DNA from: Gemmataceae bacterium
GTDB taxonomy: Bacteria > Planctomycetota > Planctomycetia > Gemmatales > Gemmataceae
DNA: 51,350 nucleotides
Direction of reading: 5' to 3'
Assembly: GCA_026419115.1 (NCBI GenBank)
Contig: JAOAAA010000008.1
Span: forward strand, 1-51,350
Shown here: in pieces, positions 15,218 to 23,800 of the stretch
How the letters are laid out: every line of letters starts with the position of its first letter
Position numbering within the stretch: the stretch's first letter is position 1
Notes under the pieces: model-generated
Database searches by the model: none
Seen by the model: the letters and a program-made list of their open reading frames with translations, nothing else
What the model was told of the DNA's origin: nothing
Translations under genes and position numbers: made by a program

Positions 15218-17884
15218 TTAATCGCGACTAATGAGGTAATACAGCGAACTCGGTTTCAGCTTGATTTCCCCTGCCCCAAGCGAGGCCTCTTTTACCAGAG
15301 GATACCCGTAATGATCCAAAGGTGTGATGCGCAGTTGCGCGGCATCGGCCCGTTTGAAGCGAATGGTTCCCTCGATCGGCTTGAAGAGCCAAGGATCGGT
15401 TCCGATGTTCACAATTTTTTGAACGCCATTGGGACCTTTTTCCGTTTGGAATCGGCTGGGACGTTCTTCGGTCATCACTTGGAGAAGCATTTGACCCGAC
15501 TGCGCCAAAGGTTTCCCATCCAAACTGACCACAAGAATATGACCCAATTCGAGAGCGGAAGAAACTTCAATATCTTTCAATTCCGTACGACCTGCGAGCT
15601 TTAAGGCACCGCAAAGCCCCTGAACCTTGGGGGAATTGATTTGCAAAATCCCTTGCCCGTAATCGAGCTTGAGTTCATTCGTGCTGCTGGTCACCACCAT
15701 TTTTTTTCGATCGATGAATTTGGAGAGATCGCTGAGGGTCGATCCCCCCCCCTCTTGGGTGATATTCACATTCGTTCGTCCAACATAATGAACCAAAGGA
15801 TCGATCAGTTCGCCCGGTTTCAAGGTGGAAGTTCCTTTGACATCTTTCAAACGGAGTTCATCCAACAAGGCATCTTGTGGTAGTGGGGTCCCTTGAAGAT
15901 TCAATAAATCATTGAGCTTCAGGTTGAGATTCACAACGGTTTCTCCCGTTTGGATCAGCCCCTTCCGGTATAGCAAAGCGGTGGCAGGGAATTGTCCGAG
16001 CATGGCAGGCGAGCACAAGGTCCAAGGTTGCATGAAGTAGCCGGGTTTCACCGACCAACGCGCCCCATCGAATGCAAAATGCACAATCGCATCGCTCCCT
16101 TGCAAGGCCCCATAGGCAGCGTAATAAATAGGAGCTTCCGAACGATACCGGTTGGGGCGAGTAAAGGTGGTTTCCGAGATCATCGAAGGCAAGTTATTGT
16201 AGCTGGGGTCCATCACCGGATGAGCGAACACACGGGGTTTGCCTGACTCTTCGGCCTCGAATTTGAAGGCACTTCGATCGCGGTAGGTGTGTCCGTTGCG
16301 GATCGACCATTCGGCATTTTCTCCCTTGTGAAAACAGCTAAAGTACCCATGCCGATCCACAAAATCCGTGCCAGTGTAAGAGTATTTCTCTAAGGGGCCA
16401 AAAACTCGGGCATCGGCCGTGGTCCAATTCGAGGCGGTGATGACCCCTTTGAATCCTAATTCACGCAAGAAGGATTTGGTTTCGTCGTAGAAGCGGCGTT
16501 GACTCTCGATTAAAAATGCTACGGTATCCTTATCCCGCGTGGTTCGTTCATTGGCCATATTCCACAAGGGGCGAAAGGCGATCCGTCCCTCGGCAGGTTG
16601 ATCTCGCTTGAGTTTCCCCCCCCCCCATGTGGTCAAGGCCTTATCGATCGAGCCATATTTGCGTTTTAGCCATTCGCCAAACTGGGCTTCCAAAATCTTC
16701 AATTGGGCATCGGGAATGTTATCATCACTGAAGGTCCAGAAAAGGTACGAATCTTCGTTAAGGATTTCTAAGCCCATGACGGCAGGTTCATCGATCAATT
16801 TTTTTCCCGTCTTCGCATGGGGTGTGGTCAAAAGGGCCTTCCACCAATTGCGATATTCCTGTTGAAAAGATTTGTTAAAGAACAAGCTGGCAAAAGGATT
16901 CTTCTTACCATCGTACCCTTGTGCCCAAGGGGTTTTCGCATTCGGTTTCAACCACAGGGGAAAATAAATCGAAAAATGGCTATAAATGCCGTGATTCTTC
17001 AGGGTCTCGACCACTTCAATCGCTTCTTGAATTTTGGCGGGGTCCAGCTCGCCTTGCTCGTTGTAATAGCCATGATGGATGCGAACTAAATTCACCCCAT
17101 ATTTGGCGAGTAATCGAGCCTCGTAAGCCAAATCCTCACCGGATCGACTGGCAGGACCATTCACGGCCCAAAAGCGGATGGGTTCGCCATCCCCACGAAT
17201 AAACTCGGAACCTTTCGTGCGGATGGGGCCTGACATCCCCGCAACCTTCTCGTTCAAATCTCTTAAATCAATCGGGCTAGCTTTGAACGGGTCGTTCGCA
17301 GGATTGAACGGAACCCAACCGCGATCCTCCTCTGCCACGGGGGCTGTTTCACCCGGTTTCAGAATCCCCTTTGGAGTAAACGGCTGAGCGGAAAGCACAA
17401 AACAATCAATAATTCCATGATGATGGTTTTTGCTTTCCAATTTGAATACGAGGCTCTGGTTCCCTTTTTTCAGATCGAGTTTGCCTACTTTGATCCACGC
17501 GACAAAGCGAAGATCGGGCTTATCATCGGCCGCAATGTTCGTGTTATCGATCACATTTTTTTCAAAGTCGATGGCCTTGAATTCTCCGCCGTTCAGTTGA
17601 TAACTCAGCTTGCTTTGCACCGGATTGGCCCGCAGCCAAAATTCATAGGTGCCTGCTTTCGCTACCGTAAACTGATATTCCACCGTGCCAGCTTTTTTTT
17701 CGTTCCAATGCGAGATAAAATCACGCCCCGAAAGTTGGTCGCGTTTGACCATATCGTACCATTGTGGGAAGCGCGTCACATCGGCTTTTGTCGGCTTTTC
17801 CCCTTCGATCCAGAGAATGTCGTCTGCCCAACTGCTCAGCGAAATGGAGAGAAGTAACAACAACACAATACGTTGCGGGTTCAT
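15218..17884 (-). CDS. Large secreted glycoside hydrolase-like protein with N-terminal carbohydrate-binding-type domain
   Basis: This is an 888-residue protein. A signal peptide spans 1-20. Residues ~25-165 resemble a CBM6/CBM35-type beta-sandwich (GTVEYQFTVAKAGTYEFWLR). Residues ~225-600 are a TIM-barrel of the GH5/GH-A clan type: FWAVNGPA, VNLVRIHH, the acid/base candidate Asn376-Glu377 (EILNED) and the nucleophile candidate Glu571 (SMISETTF). The C-terminal ~250 residues are beta-rich. It probably degrades an external polysaccharide; the specificity is not clear. C11 (16616-16626) and C9 (15744-15752) runs encode Gly-Gly-Gly in the barrel and the tail. Confidence 0.88.
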   Translation of the reverse strand: MNPQRIVLLLLLSISLSSWADDILWIEGEKPTKADVTRFPQWYDMVKRDQLSGRDFISHWNEKKAGTVEYQFTVAKAGTYEFWLRANPVQSKLSYQLNGGEFKAIDFEKNVIDNTNIAADDKPDLRFVAWIKVGKLDLKKGNQSLVFKLESKNHHHGIIDCFVLSAQPFTPKGILKPGETAPVAEEDRGWVPFNPANDPFKASPIDLRDLNEKVAGMSGPIRTKGSEFIRGDGEPIRFWAVNGPASRSGEDLAYEARLLAKYGVNLVRIHHGYYNEQGELDPAKIQEAIEVVETLKNHGIYSHFSIYFPLWLKPNAKTPWAQGYDGKKNPFASLFFNKSFQQEYRNWWKALLTTPHAKTGKKLIDEPAVMGLEILNEDSYLFWTFSDDNIPDAQLKILEAQFGEWLKRKYGSIDKALTTWGGGKLKRDQPAEGRIAFRPLWNMANERTTRDKDTVAFLIESQRRFYDETKSFLRELGFKGVITASNWTTADARVFGPLEKYSYTGTDFVDRHGYFSCFHKGENAEWSIRNGHTYRDRSAFKFEAEESGKPRVFAHPVMDPSYNNLPSMISETTFTRPNRYRSEAPIYYAAYGALQGSDAIVHFAFDGARWSVKPGYFMQPWTLCSPAMLGQFPATALLYRKGLIQTGETVVNLNLKLNDLLNLQGTPLPQDALLDELRLKDVKGTSTLKPGELIDPLVHYVGRTNVNITQEGGGSTLSDLSKFIDRKKMVVTSSTNELKLDYGQGILQINSPKVQGLCGALKLAGRTELKDIEVSSALELGHILVVSLDGKPLAQSGQMLLQVMTEERPSRFQTEKGPNGVQKIVNIGTDPWLFKPIEGTIRFKRADAAQLRITPLDHYGYPLVKEASLGAGEIKLKPSSLYYLISRD

Positions 17885-18031
17885 GGTGATTCCTCAAAAA
17901 ACAGACCAAGGAAATTGTATCAGTACCGATCCCGCCTGATGATGTACGACCGTTCCCAACGCGCCTACTTTTTCAGAAAACGCCAAACGGGGGATCATCC
18001 CAAGGGGGGGGGAGAGGCGATGTTTCGTTTC

Positions 18032-18131
18032 GGGAATCTAAAGATGGTGGAATGAGTGAGGGGGAAGGTAATACTTCTTGAGGGAATCTAAAGATGGCGG
18101 AAATAGCGAACGAGCTTTCCAGCGAGTCTCA
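18032..18131. repeat. 50-bp-period duplication in the gap beyond the trmB-like gene
   Basis: GGGAATCTAAAGATGG at 18032-18047 recurs exactly at 18082-18097, with GGAA-rich similarity continuing after. The right copy ends near the 3' end of the TrmB-like gene (stop at 18141). A G9 run (18004-18012) lies just to the left. Confidence 0.7.
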
Positions 18132-18140
18132 CCCATTCGG

Positions 18141-18926
18141 CTATTCTAGACGATCCAATTCGCGCAGTCGTCGATCCGCATCGAACGTGGGAACCGGCAA
18201 CTCGGAGGCTAATCGCAGGGCATTCTCTTCGGAAAGGTTAGGCAAAGGAGTGGCAGTCCCTCGAAAGATCGGCAGTTTCTTTTTCAATGCAATGATTTCT
18301 CGTCGGGTTCGTCCACGGGGGGCATCCGGCCAGCGACCAATCCGCTCATGGAAGTTAAAAAACATGGGCAGCACCTCTTTGATGTATTTCCAATATCCGG
18401 GGTTATCGGTTTGGATCACAAATAATCCATCTGCAGAAAGGGAGCGATGCACCAGACTCAAAAAGGCGGGGGTGATCAATCGCTTATGAATTTGCGAGGG
18501 ATCATAATAGGGTTGCGGATGATAAACATGAATTTCTTTCACCGAATGGGGAGCGACCCATTTTTCGAGTAATTCATGCCCCCCCCCCACAGCAAAACGA
18601 ATGTTTTTGAGTCCCCTTTGGTTGGCTCGTCGCCGAGCGTAGCGAATCACCACCGGCAACGTATCGACCCCCAGATGATCAAAATGGGGCCGCGACACCG
18701 CAGAAAGAATCGTCGAGCGACCATTCCCACAGCCAATATCAATCATCACGGGGGCCGATCTTCCAAAAAGCTGTTGCCAATCGAGCGGCCCATCGCTGGG
18801 GTAACTTTTCAATGCGGTTTGCGTCCATTGGTCAGGAGGGGGTATCTCCCCAGGAAAGGGAACACCAAATTCCCGCTCGATCCTTTTCCCTGAGGGGTGA
18901 TTCGGATGCTCATGAGATGATGACAT
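18141..18926 (-). CDS. trmB: TrmB-like tRNA (guanine-N7)-methyltransferase, variant motif
   Basis: This is a 261-residue protein. The SAM-binding motif is IDIGCGNGR (62-70), with acidic residues after it (LGVDTL). The C-terminal half follows TrmB: P-x-FL near HKRLITPAFLSLVHRSLSADG, then FVIQTDN, then TRREI. TrmB makes m7G46 in tRNA. The family's hallmark FPDPWPKxRHxKRR segment is here YHPQPYYDPSQIHKRL (135-150), keeping the two Pro residues and the His-Lys-Arg end but losing Asp and Trp. It may be a divergent TrmB or a related enzyme with another substrate. A C10 run (18579-18588) encodes Gly-Gly-Gly. Confidence 0.82.
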   Translation of the reverse strand: MSSSHEHPNHPSGKRIEREFGVPFPGEIPPPDQWTQTALKSYPSDGPLDWQQLFGRSAPVMIDIGCGNGRSTILSAVSRPHFDHLGVDTLPVVIRYARRRANQRGLKNIRFAVGGGHELLEKWVAPHSVKEIHVYHPQPYYDPSQIHKRLITPAFLSLVHRSLSADGLFVIQTDNPGYWKYIKEVLPMFFNFHERIGRWPDAPRGRTRREIIALKKKLPIFRGTATPLPNLSEENALRLASELPVPTFDADRRLRELDRLE

Positions 18927-18976
18927 ACGTTTGACGAACCAAAATGGGGTGATCTCTTTGAAAAAATAATAATCGA

Positions 18977-19996
18977 TTATTGCTCGCGTTGTTTCAATAG
19001 GTTTCGACCTAGAATCGGGTCTCGTTCGGTAAACGGGCCTTGACTGGTATCATGAATCAGGCAACGGGTGAACATTTCCATTTTGGCATCGAGATCATCG
19101 GCATGGTGCAGAATGAGCACTTCCGGAATCAACGGAAGGCGTGGCGAACCCCACTCGGGTAAGGCCAAATGGCTCAAAAGCATGTGTTCCAACAAGGTGA
19201 TTAATTCCCCAGAAAGGTCCCCTTGGGCTTGGGCTGCTTCGCGAACCAAATCTCGTCCAAGGATCAAATGACCCAATAATCGCCCTTGGATGGAATAATC
19301 AAAAGGTTCCAGTAGCTTCGCAGGCGGTTCCAACTCAACGACTCGGCCAATTTCGTGCAGAATGGCTCCTGCTACTAAAAGATTCCGATTCAAAGGAGGC
19401 CGAAGTAACGGGTATTGCCTGATGTAGCGGTCCGCCAAAAGCAGGACATTTTTAGTAACCGCCAAAGTATGTTCCAACCATCCCCCCGCATGGATGTAAT
19501 AATGTCGCGGGGTTGCCGGTAGCTGAAGTAACTTACTCTTATGTTGATTCAACAAAGTTAAAACTAAGCGGCACAGGGGTTCTAAATCGATTTCGAGTTC
19601 GGCAAGTTGAACCAATTCCTCGAATAATTGCTCCGGAGCAATCGGCAAAACCTGTTGAAAGTCCGCCTCGGAAAAGCCATCTTCCCGATCCCGATCCTCA
19701 ACGGGGCGAATCAACCCGATTTCGAGTTGCAGCCCATATTTTTCATGATGATAAAGGGTGCCCTTGATTTTGAAGAATTTCCCCTCGCTCCAAGAATCCC
19801 GACAAGGCTCGAAATAGGGGCTATTTTCCCAGACCATAAAACCGGCCTGACGATGGCGATCCCGAATGCGACAAGAATAATAAAGTTTGCCGTCTCGGGT
19901 TTTGCCTGCCCGCCGTTCAGTTAGGATGGCAAAAAAAATTCCTTCCGTTTGGTACGGTAACTCCGAAAGGGGAACACGCAAGGTTTCTTTAGCCAC
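18977..19996 (-). CDS. OB-fold/HD-domain protein, YhaM-like 3'-5' exoribonuclease
   Basis: This is a 339-residue protein. Residues ~10-100 are an OB-fold (YYSCRIRDRHRQAGFMVW, FKIKGTLYHHEKYGLQLEI) and residues ~165-325 an HD-type domain with His169, His176, HE at 214-215, GHLILG and HHADDLDAKM. This is the layout of YhaM/CBF1, which trims single-stranded RNA or DNA 3' ends in the cytoplasm. The central HD doublet is His-Glu (AILHEIGRV), an uncommon change at a metal ligand. It starts at a GTG (19996) with AGGA about 9 nt upstream. It is divergent from the next gene. Confidence 0.85.
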   Translation of the reverse strand: MAKETLRVPLSELPYQTEGIFFAILTERRAGKTRDGKLYYSCRIRDRHRQAGFMVWENSPYFEPCRDSWSEGKFFKIKGTLYHHEKYGLQLEIGLIRPVEDRDREDGFSEADFQQVLPIAPEQLFEELVQLAELEIDLEPLCRLVLTLLNQHKSKLLQLPATPRHYYIHAGGWLEHTLAVTKNVLLLADRYIRQYPLLRPPLNRNLLVAGAILHEIGRVVELEPPAKLLEPFDYSIQGRLLGHLILGRDLVREAAQAQGDLSGELITLLEHMLLSHLALPEWGSPRLPLIPEVLILHHADDLDAKMEMFTRCLIHDTSQGPFTERDPILGRNLLKQREQ

Positions 19997-20105
19997 AAGC
20001 CAATCCTAGAGAAAGATTTCTGTGAACATTCTACGAAGAAGATAGCTTCTGAAACATCAGGTGTCTATCTTGGGTAAGTAGGATGAAACAAAGGAGGATG
20101 CATTC

Positions 20106-21605
20106 GTGAAACTTTGGTACGTCGTTGCGGTCGGGACGCTCGTTTGGTTGACACCGGTGGTTGCAGCCGATCCGACATTCAATAAAGAGGTGGCCCCCAT
20201 TCTTTGGAAGCATTGTGCCAGCTGTCATCGGACCGGTGAAGTAGGTCCGTTCCCTTTACTGACCTACAAAGATGCTGCAAAACGGGCCGATTTCCTTGTG
20301 CAAGTGACCGAATCGAAGCAAATGCCTCCATGGAAGGCCGAAACGGGTTACGGCAAATTTGCCCATGAAAGGAAACTGACCGAGGCTGAATTAGCGACCC
20401 TCAAAGCCTGGGCCAAGGCCGGCGCCCCTGAAGGGAACGCCAAAGACCTTCCCCCCTTGCCGAACTTTCCCGAAGGTTGGCAAATTGGCAAACCCGATAT
20501 GATCCTTGAAATGAAAGAGGCCTTCACGATCCCTGCCAATGGAAGGGATATTCAACAATGCTTCGTGATCCCGATCCCCATCGATGAAGATAAAACTGTC
20601 GCGGCTGTGGAGTTCCGTCCGGGTAATCGTTCCGTAGTTCATCATGCCATTATGTATTTGGATTCTTCGGGAATTGCACGGCGGAAAGATGAAGCCGAGA
20701 AAGAATACGGCTATCGGGCTTTTGGCGGACCGGGCTTCTTTCCCACCGGAGGCTTAGGAGCTTGGGCGCCGGGAACCGGTGCCGAGCAACTCCCCGAAGG
20801 TGTTGGCAAATACATCCGCAAAGGTTCCGATTTGGTTTTACAAATTCACTACCATCCCACAGGTAAGGAAGAGAAAGATCGTTCTCAGGTCGGGGTCTAT
20901 TTCACCAAGAAACCGGCTGAAAAAATCGTGGGGGGGATCGGCTTAGCCTATACGGCCTTGAACATTAAACCGGGTGACAAGAACTACCGAGTCAGCACCA
21001 CGACCGAACCGCTGCCTTGCGATGTGCAAGCGCTCAGTGCGTTCCCTCACATGCACTTGATTGGGAAAGAAATCAAGGCATGGGCCGAAACTCCCGAGGG
21101 GAAAGAAATCCCCTTGATCTGGATCAAAGATTGGGACTTCAACTGGCAAGGCTCGTACTACTTTGCGGAACCTGTAAAAATCCCGAAGAACTCACGAGTC
21201 AAATTTGAAGCGGTCTTCGACAACAGCAGCGAAAACCCCCGCAATCCCAGTAGTCCCCCCAAAACAGTGCGCTGGGGTGAACAGACCTTTGACGAAATGG
21301 CCCTTTTCGGCATTCAGGTCATTACTGATACCATGGACGACATGAAGAAGGTCATGCGAATGAGAGGGGCCGCTCTTGGGCAACTTCTCGGCTCAAGCCC
21401 CCCGCCGAACGTCAAAAAGAAAGGTGAATCTGACATTCCCAAGGAAGGCTTTATCATTCCCGAGAGAATCAAAGCGATTGCTTCTCAATACGATAAGAAC
21501 AAGGATGGCCGTTTGAACGAAGAGGAATTGGATAATATCCCCGATTTCGCTCGGGATCAGGTGATTGACTTTTTGAAACGAAATCAACCTCAACCCAAGC
21601 CCTAA
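20106..21605 (+). CDS. Secreted c-type haem + copper type II monooxygenase-like protein with an EF-hand tail
   Basis: This is a 499-residue paralogue of the product of 7442-9340. A signal peptide spans 1-20. CASCH (37-41) binds a c-type haem, with MPPW as distal element. The PHM-like domain follows with HH 179-180, HYH 248-250 and HMH 315-317. There is no redoxin domain. Instead the C-terminus holds one EF-hand-like loop (DKNKDGRLNEEE, ~464-475), which may bind calcium. It is probably periplasmic; the substrate is unknown. Start: GTG 20106 with a strong AAAGGAGG six bases before it. Confidence 0.93.
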   Translation: MKLWYVVAVGTLVWLTPVVAADPTFNKEVAPILWKHCASCHRTGEVGPFPLLTYKDAAKRADFLVQVTESKQMPPWKAETGYGKFAHERKLTEAELATLKAWAKAGAPEGNAKDLPPLPNFPEGWQIGKPDMILEMKEAFTIPANGRDIQQCFVIPIPIDEDKTVAAVEFRPGNRSVVHHAIMYLDSSGIARRKDEAEKEYGYRAFGGPGFFPTGGLGAWAPGTGAEQLPEGVGKYIRKGSDLVLQIHYHPTGKEEKDRSQVGVYFTKKPAEKIVGGIGLAYTALNIKPGDKNYRVSTTTEPLPCDVQALSAFPHMHLIGKEIKAWAETPEGKEIPLIWIKDWDFNWQGSYYFAEPVKIPKNSRVKFEAVFDNSSENPRNPSSPPKTVRWGEQTFDEMALFGIQVITDTMDDMKKVMRMRGAALGQLLGSSPPPNVKKKGESDIPKEGFIIPERIKAIASQYDKNKDGRLNEEELDNIPDFARDQVIDFLKRNQPQPKP

Positions 21606-21740
21606 CCAATCCCATTTAAGAATCTAAAGATCGAATCCGAGATGATTCTCGTGCCGGATAAATTCCTGCCAACTCATTCCATTTTCGTAAGAAGCAAACG
21701 AGAGGAAGAACGATTGGGAACAAGCGATTCTTCAAAAGGG

Positions 21741-22439
21741 TCAATCGGCGGAATGATCGGGATCGGCAACCATTCTCATATATCGAGCTAAGAAGAGTTG
21801 AGTGGCTTGGATGCTTTGCCACTCGGCATATTGAATGCGAACTTCGGTGGCATCTTCATTGGCTTGGATATTTTCCGTGGCCAAGGCTAAACCCCGATGC
21901 AGAAAGTCGAAAATTTCTGCCAAACGGGCCGCTTGAGCCGGTGTGAGTTTGAGCGGCAGCGGGGGCAATTGCGATTCCGAGGCCCCCCATCCGAAAGCGG
22001 TTTTATCCCCCGGCGAGGTCGGGCTACTCGGAGCCAAATCAAAACCCAGATCATCCCCTGGAACGGTCCCCGCAACGGTCCCTTCAATCAGACCGTTCGC
22101 AGCGGCAGCTTCGGCCTTGGTGGCCGATTTTCTCGCAGCAATTTCTTCTAGGGTTCCAAACAGCAACATCGATCGGCCCAAGTTGATTTGGTCACCCACG
22201 CGCAAACGTCGGATTTGCACGGGTTGTCCGTTCACTCGCGTGCCATTGGTACTTTCCAAGTCCGTTAAAATCACGTCCGAATCTTCTTGTTGGACCTTGG
22301 CATGGAATCGCGAGACTCGTTCATCGTTCAAACGGAGAAGGTTCCCCTCTTCTCGACCGATCGTGACCGGAACAGGAAGGTCCCGATAGATTCGGCCTTT
22401 ATCAACCCCTTCAATGACTTGGAAGGTCAACGTCTTCAT
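21741..22439 (-). CDS. FHA-domain protein
   Basis: This is a 232-residue cytoplasmic protein. The N-terminal ~100 residues are a forkhead-associated domain with its phosphothreonine-binding residues: GREEGN, SRFHA and STNGTRVNG. A Pro/Gly/Ala-rich linker follows, then a helical C-terminal part (LTPAQAARLAEIFDFLHRGLALATENI). It probably binds a Ser/Thr kinase target, and such kinases are abundant in planctomycetes, but none is encoded nearby. The ATG at 22439 has AGAGGAAC just upstream and is preferred over a longer frame. Confidence 0.93.
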   Translation of the reverse strand: MKTLTFQVIEGVDKGRIYRDLPVPVTIGREEGNLLRLNDERVSRFHAKVQQEDSDVILTDLESTNGTRVNGQPVQIRRLRVGDQINLGRSMLLFGTLEEIAARKSATKAEAAAANGLIEGTVAGTVPGDDLGFDLAPSSPTSPGDKTAFGWGASESQLPPLPLKLTPAQAARLAEIFDFLHRGLALATENIQANEDATEVRIQYAEWQSIQATQLFLARYMRMVADPDHSAD

Positions 22440-22645
22440 TGGGTTCCTCTTCAGTGATAGACTCAAAGGGCTGGTTTTATTGGAACAATATAATACCCGC
22501 CACTTACCGCGGACATGGTTGGCACCTCACCCTTATTCGATGATAGCACATTCTACGGTTTTGTTAGATGTTTCTTGGGCTTTTTTCTGTGCTTCTTTCA
22601 ACGATCACGGCAAAAAGGGTTCGGTTCTCAACATTATTTATTACA

Positions 22646-23611
22646 TTAACTCGAAGCCGACGTGAATTCAACTATTTTTTCTACCCATTGTTCGTAAGAA
22701 GTTTTGGCCGGTACAAACTCACAAACCTTCAGCCCACGAAACCAAGTCATTTGTCGTTTGGCGAACTGCCGCGTGTGAGCCGAAATCTCTTCTATGGTCT
22801 GAGTAAAATTTTTCTCTCCTTTCAGAAACGCGATAATCTCAGAATAGCCTAATGCTTGCAGGGCCTCTTTACTCGGGGGTTTTTCACGCTGTAAAAGCTG
22901 ACGAACTTCCTCCACCCAACCGGCTTGCCACATGGCCTCGACCCGCTGGTTAATTCGCTGGTGCAATTCCTGCCTTGGCCAATCGATCACCCAAATTTTC
23001 GGGATTTGGTCTGCTGCGGGTTGGCTTTCATCGAACCAACCTTGCGTTTGCCATGCCGAAAGGGGCTTCCCCGATAAGCGATAAACTTCCAACGCCCGTA
23101 CCACCCGTCGCACATCGTTGGGATGTAAACGAGAGGCCGTTATGGGATCGACCTCTTTCAGTTGAGCATGGAATGCCTCATTCCCCAGTTGAGCCGCCTG
23201 TTCCTCTAACTGTTGACGAATCTGCACATCGACAGGGGGAGAATCGAAAAGGCCATGAATCATCGCTTTCAGATACATGGGCGTTCCCCCCACAAAGATC
23301 GGCAAACGCCCCCGCGAGCGAATCTCTGCCAAAACTCGTTGTGCTTGTTCAAGCCACCAAGCCACATGAGCCGATTCGGATGGATCGAGTACATCGATGA
23401 GGTGATGAGGAACGCGGGCTTGCTCTTCTCGGGTGGGCTTGGCCGTACCGATATTCATGTCGCGATAAAGGGTCATCGAATCGACCGAGATGATTTCCCC
23501 GTTTAGTTCTTCTGCCAAACGCAAGGCCAAATTCGACTTGCCCGAAGCCGTTGGCCCAGAAATCACCGGCACACCGGCAAAGGGATTCCCTTTCTTTGTG
23601 GAGCCTATCAT
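22646..23611 (-). CDS. miaA: tRNA dimethylallyltransferase MiaA
   Basis: This 321-residue protein transfers the dimethylallyl group from DMAPP to A37 of tRNAs reading U-starting codons. It has the P-loop GPTASGKS (19-26), DSMTLYRDMNIGTAKP, HHLIDVLDP, GGTPMYLKA and the tRNA-contacting NDVRRVVRALEVY. Length is normal. The start at ATG 23611 was chosen because the family begins close to the P-loop; no clear Shine-Dalgarno is seen. The upstream frame up to 23767 is repeat DNA and not protein-like. Confidence 0.97.
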   Translation of the reverse strand: MIGSTKKGNPFAGVPVISGPTASGKSNLALRLAEELNGEIISVDSMTLYRDMNIGTAKPTREEQARVPHHLIDVLDPSESAHVAWWLEQAQRVLAEIRSRGRLPIFVGGTPMYLKAMIHGLFDSPPVDVQIRQQLEEQAAQLGNEAFHAQLKEVDPITASRLHPNDVRRVVRALEVYRLSGKPLSAWQTQGWFDESQPAADQIPKIWVIDWPRQELHQRINQRVEAMWQAGWVEEVRQLLQREKPPSKEALQALGYSEIIAFLKGEKNFTQTIEEISAHTRQFAKRQMTWFRGLKVCEFVPAKTSYEQWVEKIVEFTSASS

Positions 23612-23689
23612 ATTGCATAGATACAAACATTCGGCGACAGGTTCAACCGAACGAAGACCCGTGATCGATGGGCGCTGCCAGTCGGGTGA

Positions 23690-23785
23690 AAACGATGTGC
23701 TTGAATCAAAACGATGTGGTTGATCCGAATCGATGTGGGGCCGTTCAAGTGATCGTGGTGGAATCAAAACGATGTGGGGGGCGAG
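23690..23785. repeat. Degenerate repeats of an AACGATGTGG-type unit
   Basis: GAATCAAAACGATGTGG occurs at 23703-23719 and again at 23761-23777 (period 58). Further partial copies lie between them (CGAATCGATGTGGGG) and just before. The tract fills the gap between the amidohydrolase 3' end (stop at 23801) and the miaA start. Confidence 0.75.
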
Positions 23786-23800
23786 ATTGCGGAAACGGCT

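Noticed and set aside
23612-23767. N-terminal extension of MiaA
   Set aside because: It lies in the AACGATGTGG-type repeat tract and has no family similarity.
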